Part shown: positions 34,030-41,631 of the stretch, one piece after another
How positions within the stretch are numbered: position 1 is the first letter of the stretch
Layout of the letters: every line of letters starts with the position of its first letter
DNA from: Candidatus Hydrogenedentota bacterium
GTDB taxonomy: Bacteria > Hydrogenedentota > Hydrogenedentia > Hydrogenedentales > JAEUWI01
Assembly: GCA_019637335.1 (NCBI GenBank)
Contig: JAHBVV010000001.1
Location: 503,440-567,439, forward strand
Direction: 5' to 3'
Length of the DNA stretch: 64,000 bases
Program-made: the position numbers and the translations under genes
The notes under the pieces: generated by a model
Databases searched by the model: none
The model's input: only the letters and a program-made list of their open reading frames with translations
Told to the model about the DNA's origin: nothing

Positions 34030-34067
34030 TTGTGGTTTAGACTGTGATATCATAGCCGAAACCACAA
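34030..34067. promoter_or_regulatory. Inverted repeat around the putative -10 of murC
   Basis: TTGTGGTTT (34030-34038) and its perfect complement AAACCACAA (34059-34067) flank TATCAT at 34048-34053, a likely -10, with a poor -35. The arms are 29 bases apart centre to centre, roughly three helical turns, so a dimeric regulator is possible. No known operator matched. Confidence 0.5.
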
Positions 34068-34090
34068 TATGTAGGGCCACGGGAAGAGAA

Positions 34091-35524
34091 ATGACCGGAC
34101 ACAAGAGAAGCGTCCACTTCGTCGGCGTCGGCGGAATTGGGATGAGCGGGCTTGCGGAGATCCTGCTGAACCTCGGTTACGAGGTATCGGGATCCGATTT
34201 GGCCTCGTCGGCGATTACCGATCGGCTGAAGTCCTTTGGTCTGGTCTTTCACGAGGGGCACCGGGCGGAGCACATTGGTAACGCGGGGATTCTGGTGGTG
34301 TCGGCGGCGGTTCCGGAGGACAATCCGGAAGTGTGCGCGGCGCGCTCCCGGCGGGTTCCGGTGATGCACCGGAGCGAGCTGTTGGCGGATCTGATGCGCC
34401 TGAAGCCGAACGCGGTGGCGGTGGGGGGGACGCACGGGAAGACGACGACGACTTCGATGATCAGCGCGATACTGGATGTGGCCAATATCGGGGCGACGAG
34501 CATCGTGGGGGGGATACTTCACCGCAGCGGCACGAACGCGCGCTGGGGTACCGGGGCGTACCTGGTGGCGGAGGTGGACGAACACGATGGGTCTTTTCTT
34601 CACGTACACCCGACGATCGCGGTGGTGACAAATATTGACGCGGAGCACCTGGAGTATTACGGCACGCTCGACCAGATCAAGCGGGCCTTCACGGAATTCT
34701 GCAATGGCGTGCCGTTTTACGGGTACGCGATCCTCTGCGGGGACGATGCAAACGCGGCTTCGATACTGGAGGACGTGCACAGCGTCGCGATCACGTACGG
34801 GCTGGGCGACGGTGTCTCACTGCGGGCCTCGAACATGCAGCTGGTTGACCCGGATCCGGACGCGGGGCTGGCGGAGCGCCTTCGGAATGTCGCGACGCGC
34901 TTTGACGTGGTCAGCCATGACGCGCGGCTTCCGGAGACGGGGCGTCTGGGAACGGTCACGGTGCACGCGATCGGCGAGAATAACGTGCGCAATGCGCTGG
35001 CCGCGTGCGCGGTGGGGCTGTGCCTGGGTATGCGTTTTTCGGCGATAGCGGAGGGGATCCGCCACTTCGACGGGGTCCGGCGGCGCTTGCAGGTGCGCGG
35101 GGAGCGGCGCGGCGTGACGGTGGTGGAGGACTACGCGCACCACCCGACGGAGATCGCGAGCACGCTGGAGGCGATCCGGTGGCTCCGCCCGGCACGCGTG
35201 ATCGGGGTGTTTCAGCCGCACCTGTACAGCAGGACGAAGTTTTTTTGCGACGCCTTTGCGGGGGTGCTTGCGGAGATGGACCGCGCGATTGTAACGGCGA
35301 TCTATCCCTCGCGCGAGGCCCCGCTTCCGGGCGTGGACGCGGGGATGATCGTGGATGCGGCACAGCGCCTGGGGGCGCGCCACGTGGAGCTCATCAAGGA
35401 CATGCACGCGGTTCCCGCGCAGCTTGTGGGCGATCTTTCTCCGGGCGACGTGGTGCTGGTGCTGGGCGCGGGAGACATTAACCGGATAGCGCAGCCCCTG
35501 CTGGACGCGCTGGGAGCCGCGTGA
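34091..35524 (+). CDS. murC: UDP-N-acetylmuramate-L-alanine ligase
   Basis: A 477-residue Mur ligase that adds L-alanine to UDP-N-acetylmuramate in the cytosol. It starts VHFVGVGGIGMSGLAEIL, the MurC Rossmann motif, has the ATP-binding GGTHGKTTTT (112-121), NIDAEHLEYYG and a C-terminal domain with VVEDYAHHPTEI and FQPHLYSRTK. Start ATG 34091 follows AAGAGA. The stop overlaps the ftsQ start as TGATG. The cluster is short: murC, ftsQ and ftsZ are adjacent, without murB, ddl or ftsA between them. Presence of a peptidoglycan ligase implies a wall. Confidence 0.96.
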   Translation: MTGHKRSVHFVGVGGIGMSGLAEILLNLGYEVSGSDLASSAITDRLKSFGLVFHEGHRAEHIGNAGILVVSAAVPEDNPEVCAARSRRVPVMHRSELLADLMRLKPNAVAVGGTHGKTTTTSMISAILDVANIGATSIVGGILHRSGTNARWGTGAYLVAEVDEHDGSFLHVHPTIAVVTNIDAEHLEYYGTLDQIKRAFTEFCNGVPFYGYAILCGDDANAASILEDVHSVAITYGLGDGVSLRASNMQLVDPDPDAGLAERLRNVATRFDVVSHDARLPETGRLGTVTVHAIGENNVRNALAACAVGLCLGMRFSAIAEGIRHFDGVRRRLQVRGERRGVTVVEDYAHHPTEIASTLEAIRWLRPARVIGVFQPHLYSRTKFFCDAFAGVLAEMDRAIVTAIYPSREAPLPGVDAGMIVDAAQRLGARHVELIKDMHAVPAQLVGDLSPGDVVLVLGAGDINRIAQPLLDALGAA

Positions 35525-36312
35525 TGCCGCTTGCGCAAGCCCATATGAAGCGGACGCGCCGTGGGGCGAAGGGCTACCGCCTCCGCCAGCTGGCGCGGCT
35601 CCTTGAGGCGGGGCTGTACATCGCCCTGTTTTTTATCTTCGTATACTACCTCGCGAGTTATATCACGGGATCGGGGCGGTATGCGGTGCGCAACATTCTG
35701 GTGTATGGCGAGGGCGCGGTGACGACGGAGGACGTGCGGGCGGTGGCCAGGCTGGACAGCAGGGACAACCTGCTGTTTCTGGATCGCGAGGCGGTGGCGC
35801 GGCGCGTTGCCGCATTGCCGTATGTGGCCGGCGCCGAAGTGCAGCGGGAGTTTCCGAACACGATTGTGATCACTATTTCCGAGCGGAAGGCGGTGGCGAC
35901 GCTGATTGCGGGCCGCCGCGCATTTCTGCTGGACCGGGAAGGGCATGTTCTGCGAGAGACCGAGCCTTCGGCCGAACCGATCGGGCCGCTGATCACCAAT
36001 GTGCCGGAACTGGGCGTGGTGACGCCGGGCGATCGGCTGGCGCAGCCCGCGCTTCAGGAGGCGCTTGCCCTCTGGGACGCCTTCGGCCCGGCTCCGATTG
36101 CCCGGGAGGTGAACGTTTCCGAGATTTCCGCCGAGAGCCCGGTGCACCTGACGATGTTTCTGGAGGAGGTTCCGTTCGCTATCCGCTGGGGCCGGAGCGA
36201 TTACACGATGCAGGCGGAGCGCTTGAGCGTGCTCTGGCGGGAGAAGGCGGGCCAGCTTCCTTGTGTTGAATACCTCGATCTTCGCTTCGACGAAGACCTC
36301 GTTTGCCGTTAG
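35524..36312 (+). CDS. ftsQ: Cell division protein FtsQ/DivIB-like
   Basis: A 262-residue bitopic membrane protein. A basic N terminus is followed by one hydrophobic helix (AGLYIALFFIFVYYLAS, near residue 30), then a POTRA-like domain (YAVRNILVYGEGAVTTEDV, LPYVAGAEVQREFPNTIVI) and the beta domain. It would bridge early and late divisome proteins in the periplasm. The ATG at 35524 overlaps the murC stop. Sequence conservation of FtsQ is low, so assignment rests on architecture and its place between murC and ftsZ. An ftsA gene does not follow. Confidence 0.85.
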   Translation: MPLAQAHMKRTRRGAKGYRLRQLARLLEAGLYIALFFIFVYYLASYITGSGRYAVRNILVYGEGAVTTEDVRAVARLDSRDNLLFLDREAVARRVAALPYVAGAEVQREFPNTIVITISERKAVATLIAGRRAFLLDREGHVLRETEPSAEPIGPLITNVPELGVVTPGDRLAQPALQEALALWDAFGPAPIAREVNVSEISAESPVHLTMFLEEVPFAIRWGRSDYTMQAERLSVLWREKAGQLPCVEYLDLRFDEDLVCR

Positions 36313-36357
36313 TCCGCGTGCCGCGCAAGTTGTTCCAGGGAAAAGAAGGGTGCTACC

Positions 36358-37635
36358 ATGAAACGCTCTACCACGGGGAATGCCTCTATGACCGTATCCA
36401 TGTCCGATGAGTTTCAGTCATTCGATCAGCGCGCCGTTATCAAGGTGTGCGGCATCGGCGGGGGCGGCGGCAATGCCGTGACCCGCATGATCGAAGCGGG
36501 CCTCTCCGACGTGGATTTCATCGCGGTGAACACCGATGCCCAGGCGCTGAAGAACTCCCCCGCGGGCACCCGGCTCCAGATCGGCGTCGAGATGACCGGC
36601 GGCCTCGGATCCGGCGCGCAACCCGGTGTTGGGGCGCGGGCGGCGGAGGAGGATCGCGAGCGCATCAAGGATGTGCTCAGCGGCGCGGACATGGTGTTTT
36701 TGACGGCGGGCCTGGGGGGCGGCACGGGCACCGGGGCCTCGCCCATCGTGGCGCAGGAGGCTTCGAGCAATGGCGCGCTGACCGTGGCGATTGTGACCAT
36801 CCCGTTCGCCTTCGAGGGGAAGGAGCGGATGTCGCTGGCGCTGAAGGGGCTGGCGGAGCTGGAGAAGCACGTGGACACGCTGATCGTGGTGCCGAATGAT
36901 CGCGTGGCGACGCTTTGCCAGAACAACATGTCGCTTTTGAACGCCTTCAAGAACGCGGACGAGGTGCTGCACAACGGCGTGCGTGCGATTTCGGAACTGA
37001 TCACGATTCCCGGGTTGATTAACCTGGACTTCGCGGACGTCCGCACGATTATGCAGTCCCGCGGGCGCGCCCTGATGGGGATCGGGACCGCCGAGGGCGA
37101 GGATCGCGCGGTGCGCGCGGCGCAGGAAGCGATTATCTGCCCGCTTCTGGAACAATCGAACATCAATGGCGCGATGGGCGTCATCGTGAATATCAAGGGC
37201 GGCTGCGACATCGGGATGCGCGAGGTGCAGGACGCGGTGACGGCGGTCAAGGAGTCGGCGCACCCGGACGCCAACATTATTTTTGGCGCGGTGGTGGATG
37301 AGCAGGAGCGCCCGGAACTTCAGGTGACCGTGATCGCGGCGGGCTTCCCGACGGGGGTCTCGGAGGAGTTTCTCTCGACGGACGGCAAGACCGAGAAGGC
37401 GTCGCATCCCGTGCCGCCGCCGCTGCCCGAGCGCAAGCGCCCGCAGCCGGTGGAGCTGGAATCGGCTAAGCACGACAATGGCAAGCCGGCGCATGTGGAG
37501 GCGTTTCCGTCGGAGCAGTTCCTGTTTCCCGACGAGGGGCAGGATGCGCCGGCCCCACCCGCCCCGCAGGAGCCCGAAGAGGATCTGAGTATCCCGGCGT
37601 TTCTTCGCAAGCGCATGAGAAAGAACAAACCATGA
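36358..37635 (+). CDS. ftsZ: Cell division GTPase FtsZ
   Basis: A 425-residue tubulin-like GTPase forming the Z ring. The tubulin signature GLGGGTGTGASP is complete (GGGTGTG at 120-126), with CGIGGGGGNAV near the N terminus and INLDFADVRTIM as the synergy-loop side. The C-terminal end EEDLSIPAFLRKRMRKN keeps the conserved peptide that binds FtsA or other tethers, after a proline-rich linker. The start at ATG 36358 gives a 20-residue N-terminal tail; downstream ATGs at 36388 and 36400 are possible. The stop overlaps the pilT start. Its presence argues against a planctomycete. Confidence 0.97.
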   Translation: MKRSTTGNASMTVSMSDEFQSFDQRAVIKVCGIGGGGGNAVTRMIEAGLSDVDFIAVNTDAQALKNSPAGTRLQIGVEMTGGLGSGAQPGVGARAAEEDRERIKDVLSGADMVFLTAGLGGGTGTGASPIVAQEASSNGALTVAIVTIPFAFEGKERMSLALKGLAELEKHVDTLIVVPNDRVATLCQNNMSLLNAFKNADEVLHNGVRAISELITIPGLINLDFADVRTIMQSRGRALMGIGTAEGEDRAVRAAQEAIICPLLEQSNINGAMGVIVNIKGGCDIGMREVQDAVTAVKESAHPDANIIFGAVVDEQERPELQVTVIAAGFPTGVSEEFLSTDGKTEKASHPVPPPLPERKRPQPVELESAKHDNGKPAHVEAFPSEQFLFPDEGQDAPAPPAPQEPEEDLSIPAFLRKRMRKNKP

Positions 37636-38735
37636 TGGATCGTACGCAGTTTGTGAAGCTCCTGCAGCGCGCGGTGCAGAAGGACGCCTCGGATATTCAC
37701 CTGAAGACGGGGAGCCCGGTCTATTTTCGCGTGGACGGGCTCATGGCGTCGCAGGAAGGCGATGTGCTGGTCAGCGAGGATATCGACAGCATGCTGTCCA
37801 TCCTGCTGAGCAAGGATCAGTACGATTTTTTCATGAAGCGGGGCGATCTTGACCTGGCCTTCACGGAGAAGGGGGTGGGGCGTTTCCGCGTGAACGTGTT
37901 CCGGCAGCGCGGGTCGGTTTCGCTGGTTATGCGGCGCATAAAGAACAAGATCCTGACGTTCGAACAGCTTAACCTGCCGCCGCCGGTGGTGCGCTTCGCG
38001 ACGATGCAGCGCGGCCTGATCCTGATCACCGGGACGACCGGCAGCGGCAAATCGACGGCGCTGGCGGCGATCGTCGATCACATCAACTCGAACCGCCGCT
38101 GCCACGTGGTTACGATTGAAGACCCGATTGAATACGTGCACAATGATCGGCTTGCGGTGATCAACCAGCGCGAGGTCACGATCGACACGCGCGATTTCTC
38201 CTCGGCGCTGAAGGCGGTGATGCGCCAGGATCCGGACGTTATCCTGGTGGGCGAGATGCGCGATCTGGAGACTTTCCAGGCGGCGATCAGCGCGTCGGAA
38301 ACGGGGCACCTGGTGTTCAGCACGCTGCACACGACGAACGTGATGCTCACGATCGACCGCATCATCGACCTGTTCCCATCCAACCAGCATGACCAGGTCC
38401 GGTCGCAGCTCGCGATGAACCTGCGGGCGATCATGTGCCTCCGGCTGCTGCCGCGCGCCAACGGCACGGGCCGGGTTCCGAACTGCGAGATCATGTTCAC
38501 CAACCCGGGCATCCGGGCGCTGATCAAGGAAAACCGCATCGTCCAGATGGACAACGCGATCGCCAATGGCCGCGAATCGGGCATGATGAGCTTTAACGAC
38601 AGCCTCTATGACCTGATCAAGAAGGAACTCATCACGCTGGACACGGGCGTGGAGATTTCCGACAATCCCGAGGAGCTGAAGATGCTGCTCCAGGGTATCC
38701 GGCTGAGTTCCGGCCGGGGCGGGTTGCTTCGGTAG
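37632..38735 (+). CDS. pilT: Type IV pilus retraction ATPase PilT-like
   Basis: A 367-residue hexameric secretion-type ATPase. N-terminal PAS-like domain begins LLQRAVQKDASDIHLKTGS; Walker A GTTGSGKST is at 134-142, the Walker B/Asp box DVILVGEMRD at 202-211 and the His box HLVFSTLHTTN near 226. The C-terminal NPGIRALIKENRI corresponds to the AIRNLIRE motif of PilT, needed for retraction. ATG 37632 overlaps the ftsZ stop, so the two are translationally coupled, an unusual linkage of twitching motility to division genes. PilU is an alternative name. Confidence 0.9.
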   Translation: MMDRTQFVKLLQRAVQKDASDIHLKTGSPVYFRVDGLMASQEGDVLVSEDIDSMLSILLSKDQYDFFMKRGDLDLAFTEKGVGRFRVNVFRQRGSVSLVMRRIKNKILTFEQLNLPPPVVRFATMQRGLILITGTTGSGKSTALAAIVDHINSNRRCHVVTIEDPIEYVHNDRLAVINQREVTIDTRDFSSALKAVMRQDPDVILVGEMRDLETFQAAISASETGHLVFSTLHTTNVMLTIDRIIDLFPSNQHDQVRSQLAMNLRAIMCLRLLPRANGTGRVPNCEIMFTNPGIRALIKENRIVQMDNAIANGRESGMMSFNDSLYDLIKKELITLDTGVEISDNPEELKMLLQGIRLSSGRGGLLR

Positions 38736-38743
38736 GGATTAGG

Positions 38744-38942
38744 TGGGCGCGGGGGTGGTGATGGGTCAGCCAGGGATGGCTAACCTCCTGTGGGGATTTG
38801 AACCGCGCGTGTGGGGTGGTGCTGGCGGAGGTGGGTTTACGTTGCTCCAGGCACACGAAGGCGCTGGGGCGCCATCGCGTGGCACGGGGGATCATCCTGG
38901 GCGCGGGGGTGGTGATGGTTCAGCCAGGGATGGCTAACCTCC
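38744..38942. repeat. Direct repeat pair, 45 bp
   Basis: Bases 38744-38788 and 38898-38942 are identical except for one base. Each ends in AGCCAGGGATGGCT, a short hairpin, then AACCTCC. No coding sequence is supported in the 240-base gap after pilT. Confidence 0.85.
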
Positions 38943-38975
38943 CAGGGGCTTCCGCCGCTGCATTTGCTGGCTTTC

Positions 38976-39941
38976 TTAGGGCGCGGGTTCGGTTTCCTCT
39001 TCCAGGCCCATCATCCGCACGGCCATATCGATGCCGGCGCGCTGCTGGTCGATTATCGGGCGGACGCGGGCGAAATCCTCCGGCGACAGCACCTGGCCCA
39101 GGTCCGCCAGCGTGTTGTCGAAGGCGGCGCGCATGGCGCTGAAGTCGGGGTTCATGTCCATCCCAGTCTGGCCGGCTTCGAGCAGGTTCTCCACCATGAT
39201 GTCCACGGCGGTGGCGCGGATGTCCTCGGGCAGGTCGCCGGCGAACATGTTCATCTGCATATCGAACTGCTGGCGCAGCATCCGCTCGGGGAGCTCTTCC
39301 TGGTAGGCGTCGAACTGCGCGAGCTCCTCGGGCGTCAGCACTTCCGCTATCGCGGCGCGGAGCGACTCTTCCGACGGCATGGCGCTACCGTCGGGCATGC
39401 CTTCGCCGCGCATCATCGACATCCCCGCGGCCATGCCGGCGCGCGCGTGCTCCAGCAGGGCGTCCCGCAGGGCGGCCCGCCGTTCCGCCGGCAGGTTGAG
39501 ATCCTGGAAGAGCGCGGAATACTGCATGTCCACCTGCATCGGCAGCATGGACTCTATCATGGCCTCGCCCTGCTCGCCCTCGAACATGGCCGCGAAGGGA
39601 TTCTCCGGCTTTTCGCCTTTCGGTTTGCTGGTTTCGGTTTTGTCGCCGCCGAGCATGTTCTTCAGCAGGGCGGCGGGATCGAAGCCTTTGGGCACTTCCA
39701 CGGATTCGGTCGCGGCGCCCATATGTGCCGGGGCCGCCTCGCCGGTTGCCGATAGATTGCGCCGCAATTCGGCATGTTCGTGCTCGAGATTCGCGAGCCG
39801 CGCCTCCAGCGCATTCCGGTTTGCCTCCGCCGCAGCGATCTGGCCCGTAAGATCCCGATTCGCCAGCACCTGCATAAACAGGGCGCCCCCGAGTACGATG
39901 GCCAGCACCCAGCCGGCCGCAAGCACGATAGATTTGTTCAT
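38976..39941 (-). CDS. Membrane-anchored protein with coiled coil, function unknown
   Basis: A 321-residue protein starting at ATG 39941 with GGAGGATCG upstream. Residues 4-25 form one N-terminal hydrophobic helix (IVLAAGWVLAIVLGGALFM), then a heptad-like helix (NALEARLANLEHEHAELRR). The rest is acidic, methionine-rich and helical, with repeated elements of the kind LNLPAERRAALRDALLEHAR and VLTPEELAQFDAYQ, resembling LTxxQ/Spy-like periplasmic stress proteins only loosely. Outer-face location is inferred. It is divergent from the GntR regulator. Confidence 0.6.
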   Translation of the reverse strand: MNKSIVLAAGWVLAIVLGGALFMQVLANRDLTGQIAAAEANRNALEARLANLEHEHAELRRNLSATGEAAPAHMGAATESVEVPKGFDPAALLKNMLGGDKTETSKPKGEKPENPFAAMFEGEQGEAMIESMLPMQVDMQYSALFQDLNLPAERRAALRDALLEHARAGMAAGMSMMRGEGMPDGSAMPSEESLRAAIAEVLTPEELAQFDAYQEELPERMLRQQFDMQMNMFAGDLPEDIRATAVDIMVENLLEAGQTGMDMNPDFSAMRAAFDNTLADLGQVLSPEDFARVRPIIDQQRAGIDMAVRMMGLEEETEPAP

Positions 39942-40116
39942 GGCATCGATCCTCCCGCGCCCCCGGGCCGCTCCCGGCGCGCTCTCTGACAATATACCCC
40001 TGACGCGCGAAATGTATTCATTTCACTCCGCAGCCATCATACCGCGACAGGGCGGGCAAATTCGCCTGGCGCGATGCGGCCCCGCGGGCGTTCCGGCGGG
40101 GCTCGGTTTCGGGGTA

Positions 40117-40154
40117 TTGACAGGCGGGACAAAGTGTATTAAACTCTTAATACA
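40117..40154 (+). promoter_or_regulatory. Promoter and palindromic operator of the YtrA-like regulator
   Basis: TTGACA at 40117-40122, a 17-base spacer and TAAACT at 40140-40145. A perfect inverted repeat TGTATTAA-ACTC-TTAATACA (40135-40154) covers the -10. Preceded by AG it resembles AGTGTA-type YtrA operators, so autorepression of the following regulator and its ABC operon is likely. Confidence 0.75.
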
Positions 40155-40184
40155 ATCAGTCAATAGGCACAGGGATTCCATTCG

Positions 40185-40559
40185 ATGCAGTTGCATATCG
40201 CGCCCGGCGACGGCGCGCCCATCTACCGCCAGATCATGGACCAGGTGAAGCACCTGGTCGCGGCGGGGCGCCTGAAGCCCGGGGACGAGATGCCGCCCAT
40301 TCGCGCGCTGGCGCAGCAGCTCCTGATCAACCCGAACACGGTGGCGCGGGCGTACCGCGAGCTGGAGACGCAGGGGGTGCTGGCATCGCGTCAGGGATCG
40401 GGCACGGTGGTGGCCGGGGGCGGATCGCCCCTGGCGCGGGCGGAGCGGCTGCGGCTGCTGGCGGCGCAGGCCGATCGTCTGCTGGCGGAGGCGGCGCACC
40501 TGGGCTTTGATTTGGACACGGTATTGGAACTCGTGGAGAAGCGGCACCGGAAACGGTAG
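40185..40559 (+). CDS. GntR-family regulator, YtrA subfamily
   Basis: A 124-residue protein with a GntR winged helix (GAPIYRQIMDQVKHLVAAG, then LLINPNTVARAYRELETQG) and a short C-terminal helical dimer region (LLAAQADRLLAEAAHLG) instead of a large ligand domain, which defines the YtrA subfamily. These regulators usually sit first in operons with ABC transporters and repress them until cell-envelope stress, often antibiotics, appears. Here the ABC ATPase follows after 49 bases. A palindrome overlaps its promoter. Confidence 0.88.
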   Translation: MQLHIAPGDGAPIYRQIMDQVKHLVAAGRLKPGDEMPPIRALAQQLLINPNTVARAYRELETQGVLASRQGSGTVVAGGGSPLARAERLRLLAAQADRLLAEAAHLGFDLDTVLELVEKRHRKR

Positions 40560-40608
40560 GCGCGGCAGGTGACCGCCGGACCGGAGCGCCGGCACAGGGA
40601 GACCGATC

Positions 40609-41505
40609 ATGGAAACGGTAGCACGCATCAAGAACCTCACGCGCACGTACAAACGCGTGACCGCCCTGGACGACGTGTCGCTGGACATCCCGAAGGGGTC
40701 CGTGTTCGGCCTCGTGGGCAGCAACGGCGCGGGGAAGACCACGCTCATCAAGCACCTCATGGGCATGCTGCGCCCGCAGTCGGGCACGGTGGAGGTCTTC
40801 GGCATGGACCCCATCGCCGAGCCCGAGGCCGTGCTCGTGCGCATCGGCTTCCTCAGCGAAGACCGCGACCTGCCCGGCTGGATGCGGGTCCACGAACTCA
40901 TGCGCTACCTCCGCGCGTTCTACCCGAACTGGGACCCGGACTTCGCCGAGGAGCTCCGCGAGCAGTTCAAGCTCGACCCCCAGGCCAAGCTCAAGACCCT
41001 CTCGCGCGGGCAGCTCGCCCAGGCGGGACTGCTCGGCGCGCTGGCGCACCGGCCCGATTTCCTCGTGCTCGACGAGCCCTCCTCCGGCCTCGACCCGGTC
41101 GTGCGGCGCGACATCCTCTCCGCCATCATCCGCACCGTGGCCGACGAGGGGCGCACCGTGCTCTTCTCCTCGCACCTGCTGGAGGAGGTCGAGCGCGTCG
41201 CCGACCACATGGCCATGATCTACAACGGCAAGCTGCTGCTCAACGCGCCGCTGGAAGAGATCAAACGGACCCACACCAAGTTCGTCGCCAAGTTCGAAAC
41301 GCCGCCGCTCCGCGCTACCCTCCCTGGCGCCCTCAGTTGCCAGCATTTCAATGGCGAATGGACCGTCCTCTGCAATCGGGAGCACGAGGCCTGCAAACAG
41401 GCCATCACGGAACAGGGCGGCGCGATTCTGGAGGAAAGCGAGGTGGGCCTGGAAGAGATCTTCATCGCGCATGCCGGCGCGCCGATGGCGCTGGGCGGGG
41501 AGTAG
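40609..41505 (+). CDS. ABC transporter ATP-binding protein
   Basis: A 298-residue ABC-type ATPase for an ABC-2 exporter. Walker A GSNGAGKTT, signature LSRGQLAQ, Walker B FLVLDEPSSGLD and the H-loop SSHLLEEV are intact. The C-terminal extension fits the EcsA/CcmA-type drug or antibiotic exporters. It is the only complete ATPase of the array and presumably energises one or all of the four large permeases. Its final codons GAPMALGGE and the 90 bases after them recur in damaged form at 43450-43530, evidence that a second ATPase gene once existed. Confidence 0.93.
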   Translation: METVARIKNLTRTYKRVTALDDVSLDIPKGSVFGLVGSNGAGKTTLIKHLMGMLRPQSGTVEVFGMDPIAEPEAVLVRIGFLSEDRDLPGWMRVHELMRYLRAFYPNWDPDFAEELREQFKLDPQAKLKTLSRGQLAQAGLLGALAHRPDFLVLDEPSSGLDPVVRRDILSAIIRTVADEGRTVLFSSHLLEEVERVADHMAMIYNGKLLLNAPLEEIKRTHTKFVAKFETPPLRATLPGALSCQHFNGEWTVLCNREHEACKQAITEQGGAILEESEVGLEEIFIAHAGAPMALGGE

Positions 41506-41631
41506 GGTGATGGGACGGGAAGCTCAGGAGGTTGGGCATCCCTGCCCGACGCAAGGGCAGCGCAGGTTCAAGTACCACCCTCGACCGAGTGGCGGGGCCG
41601 GGAAATGCAGGGCCAATGGAGTCCCCGACAC

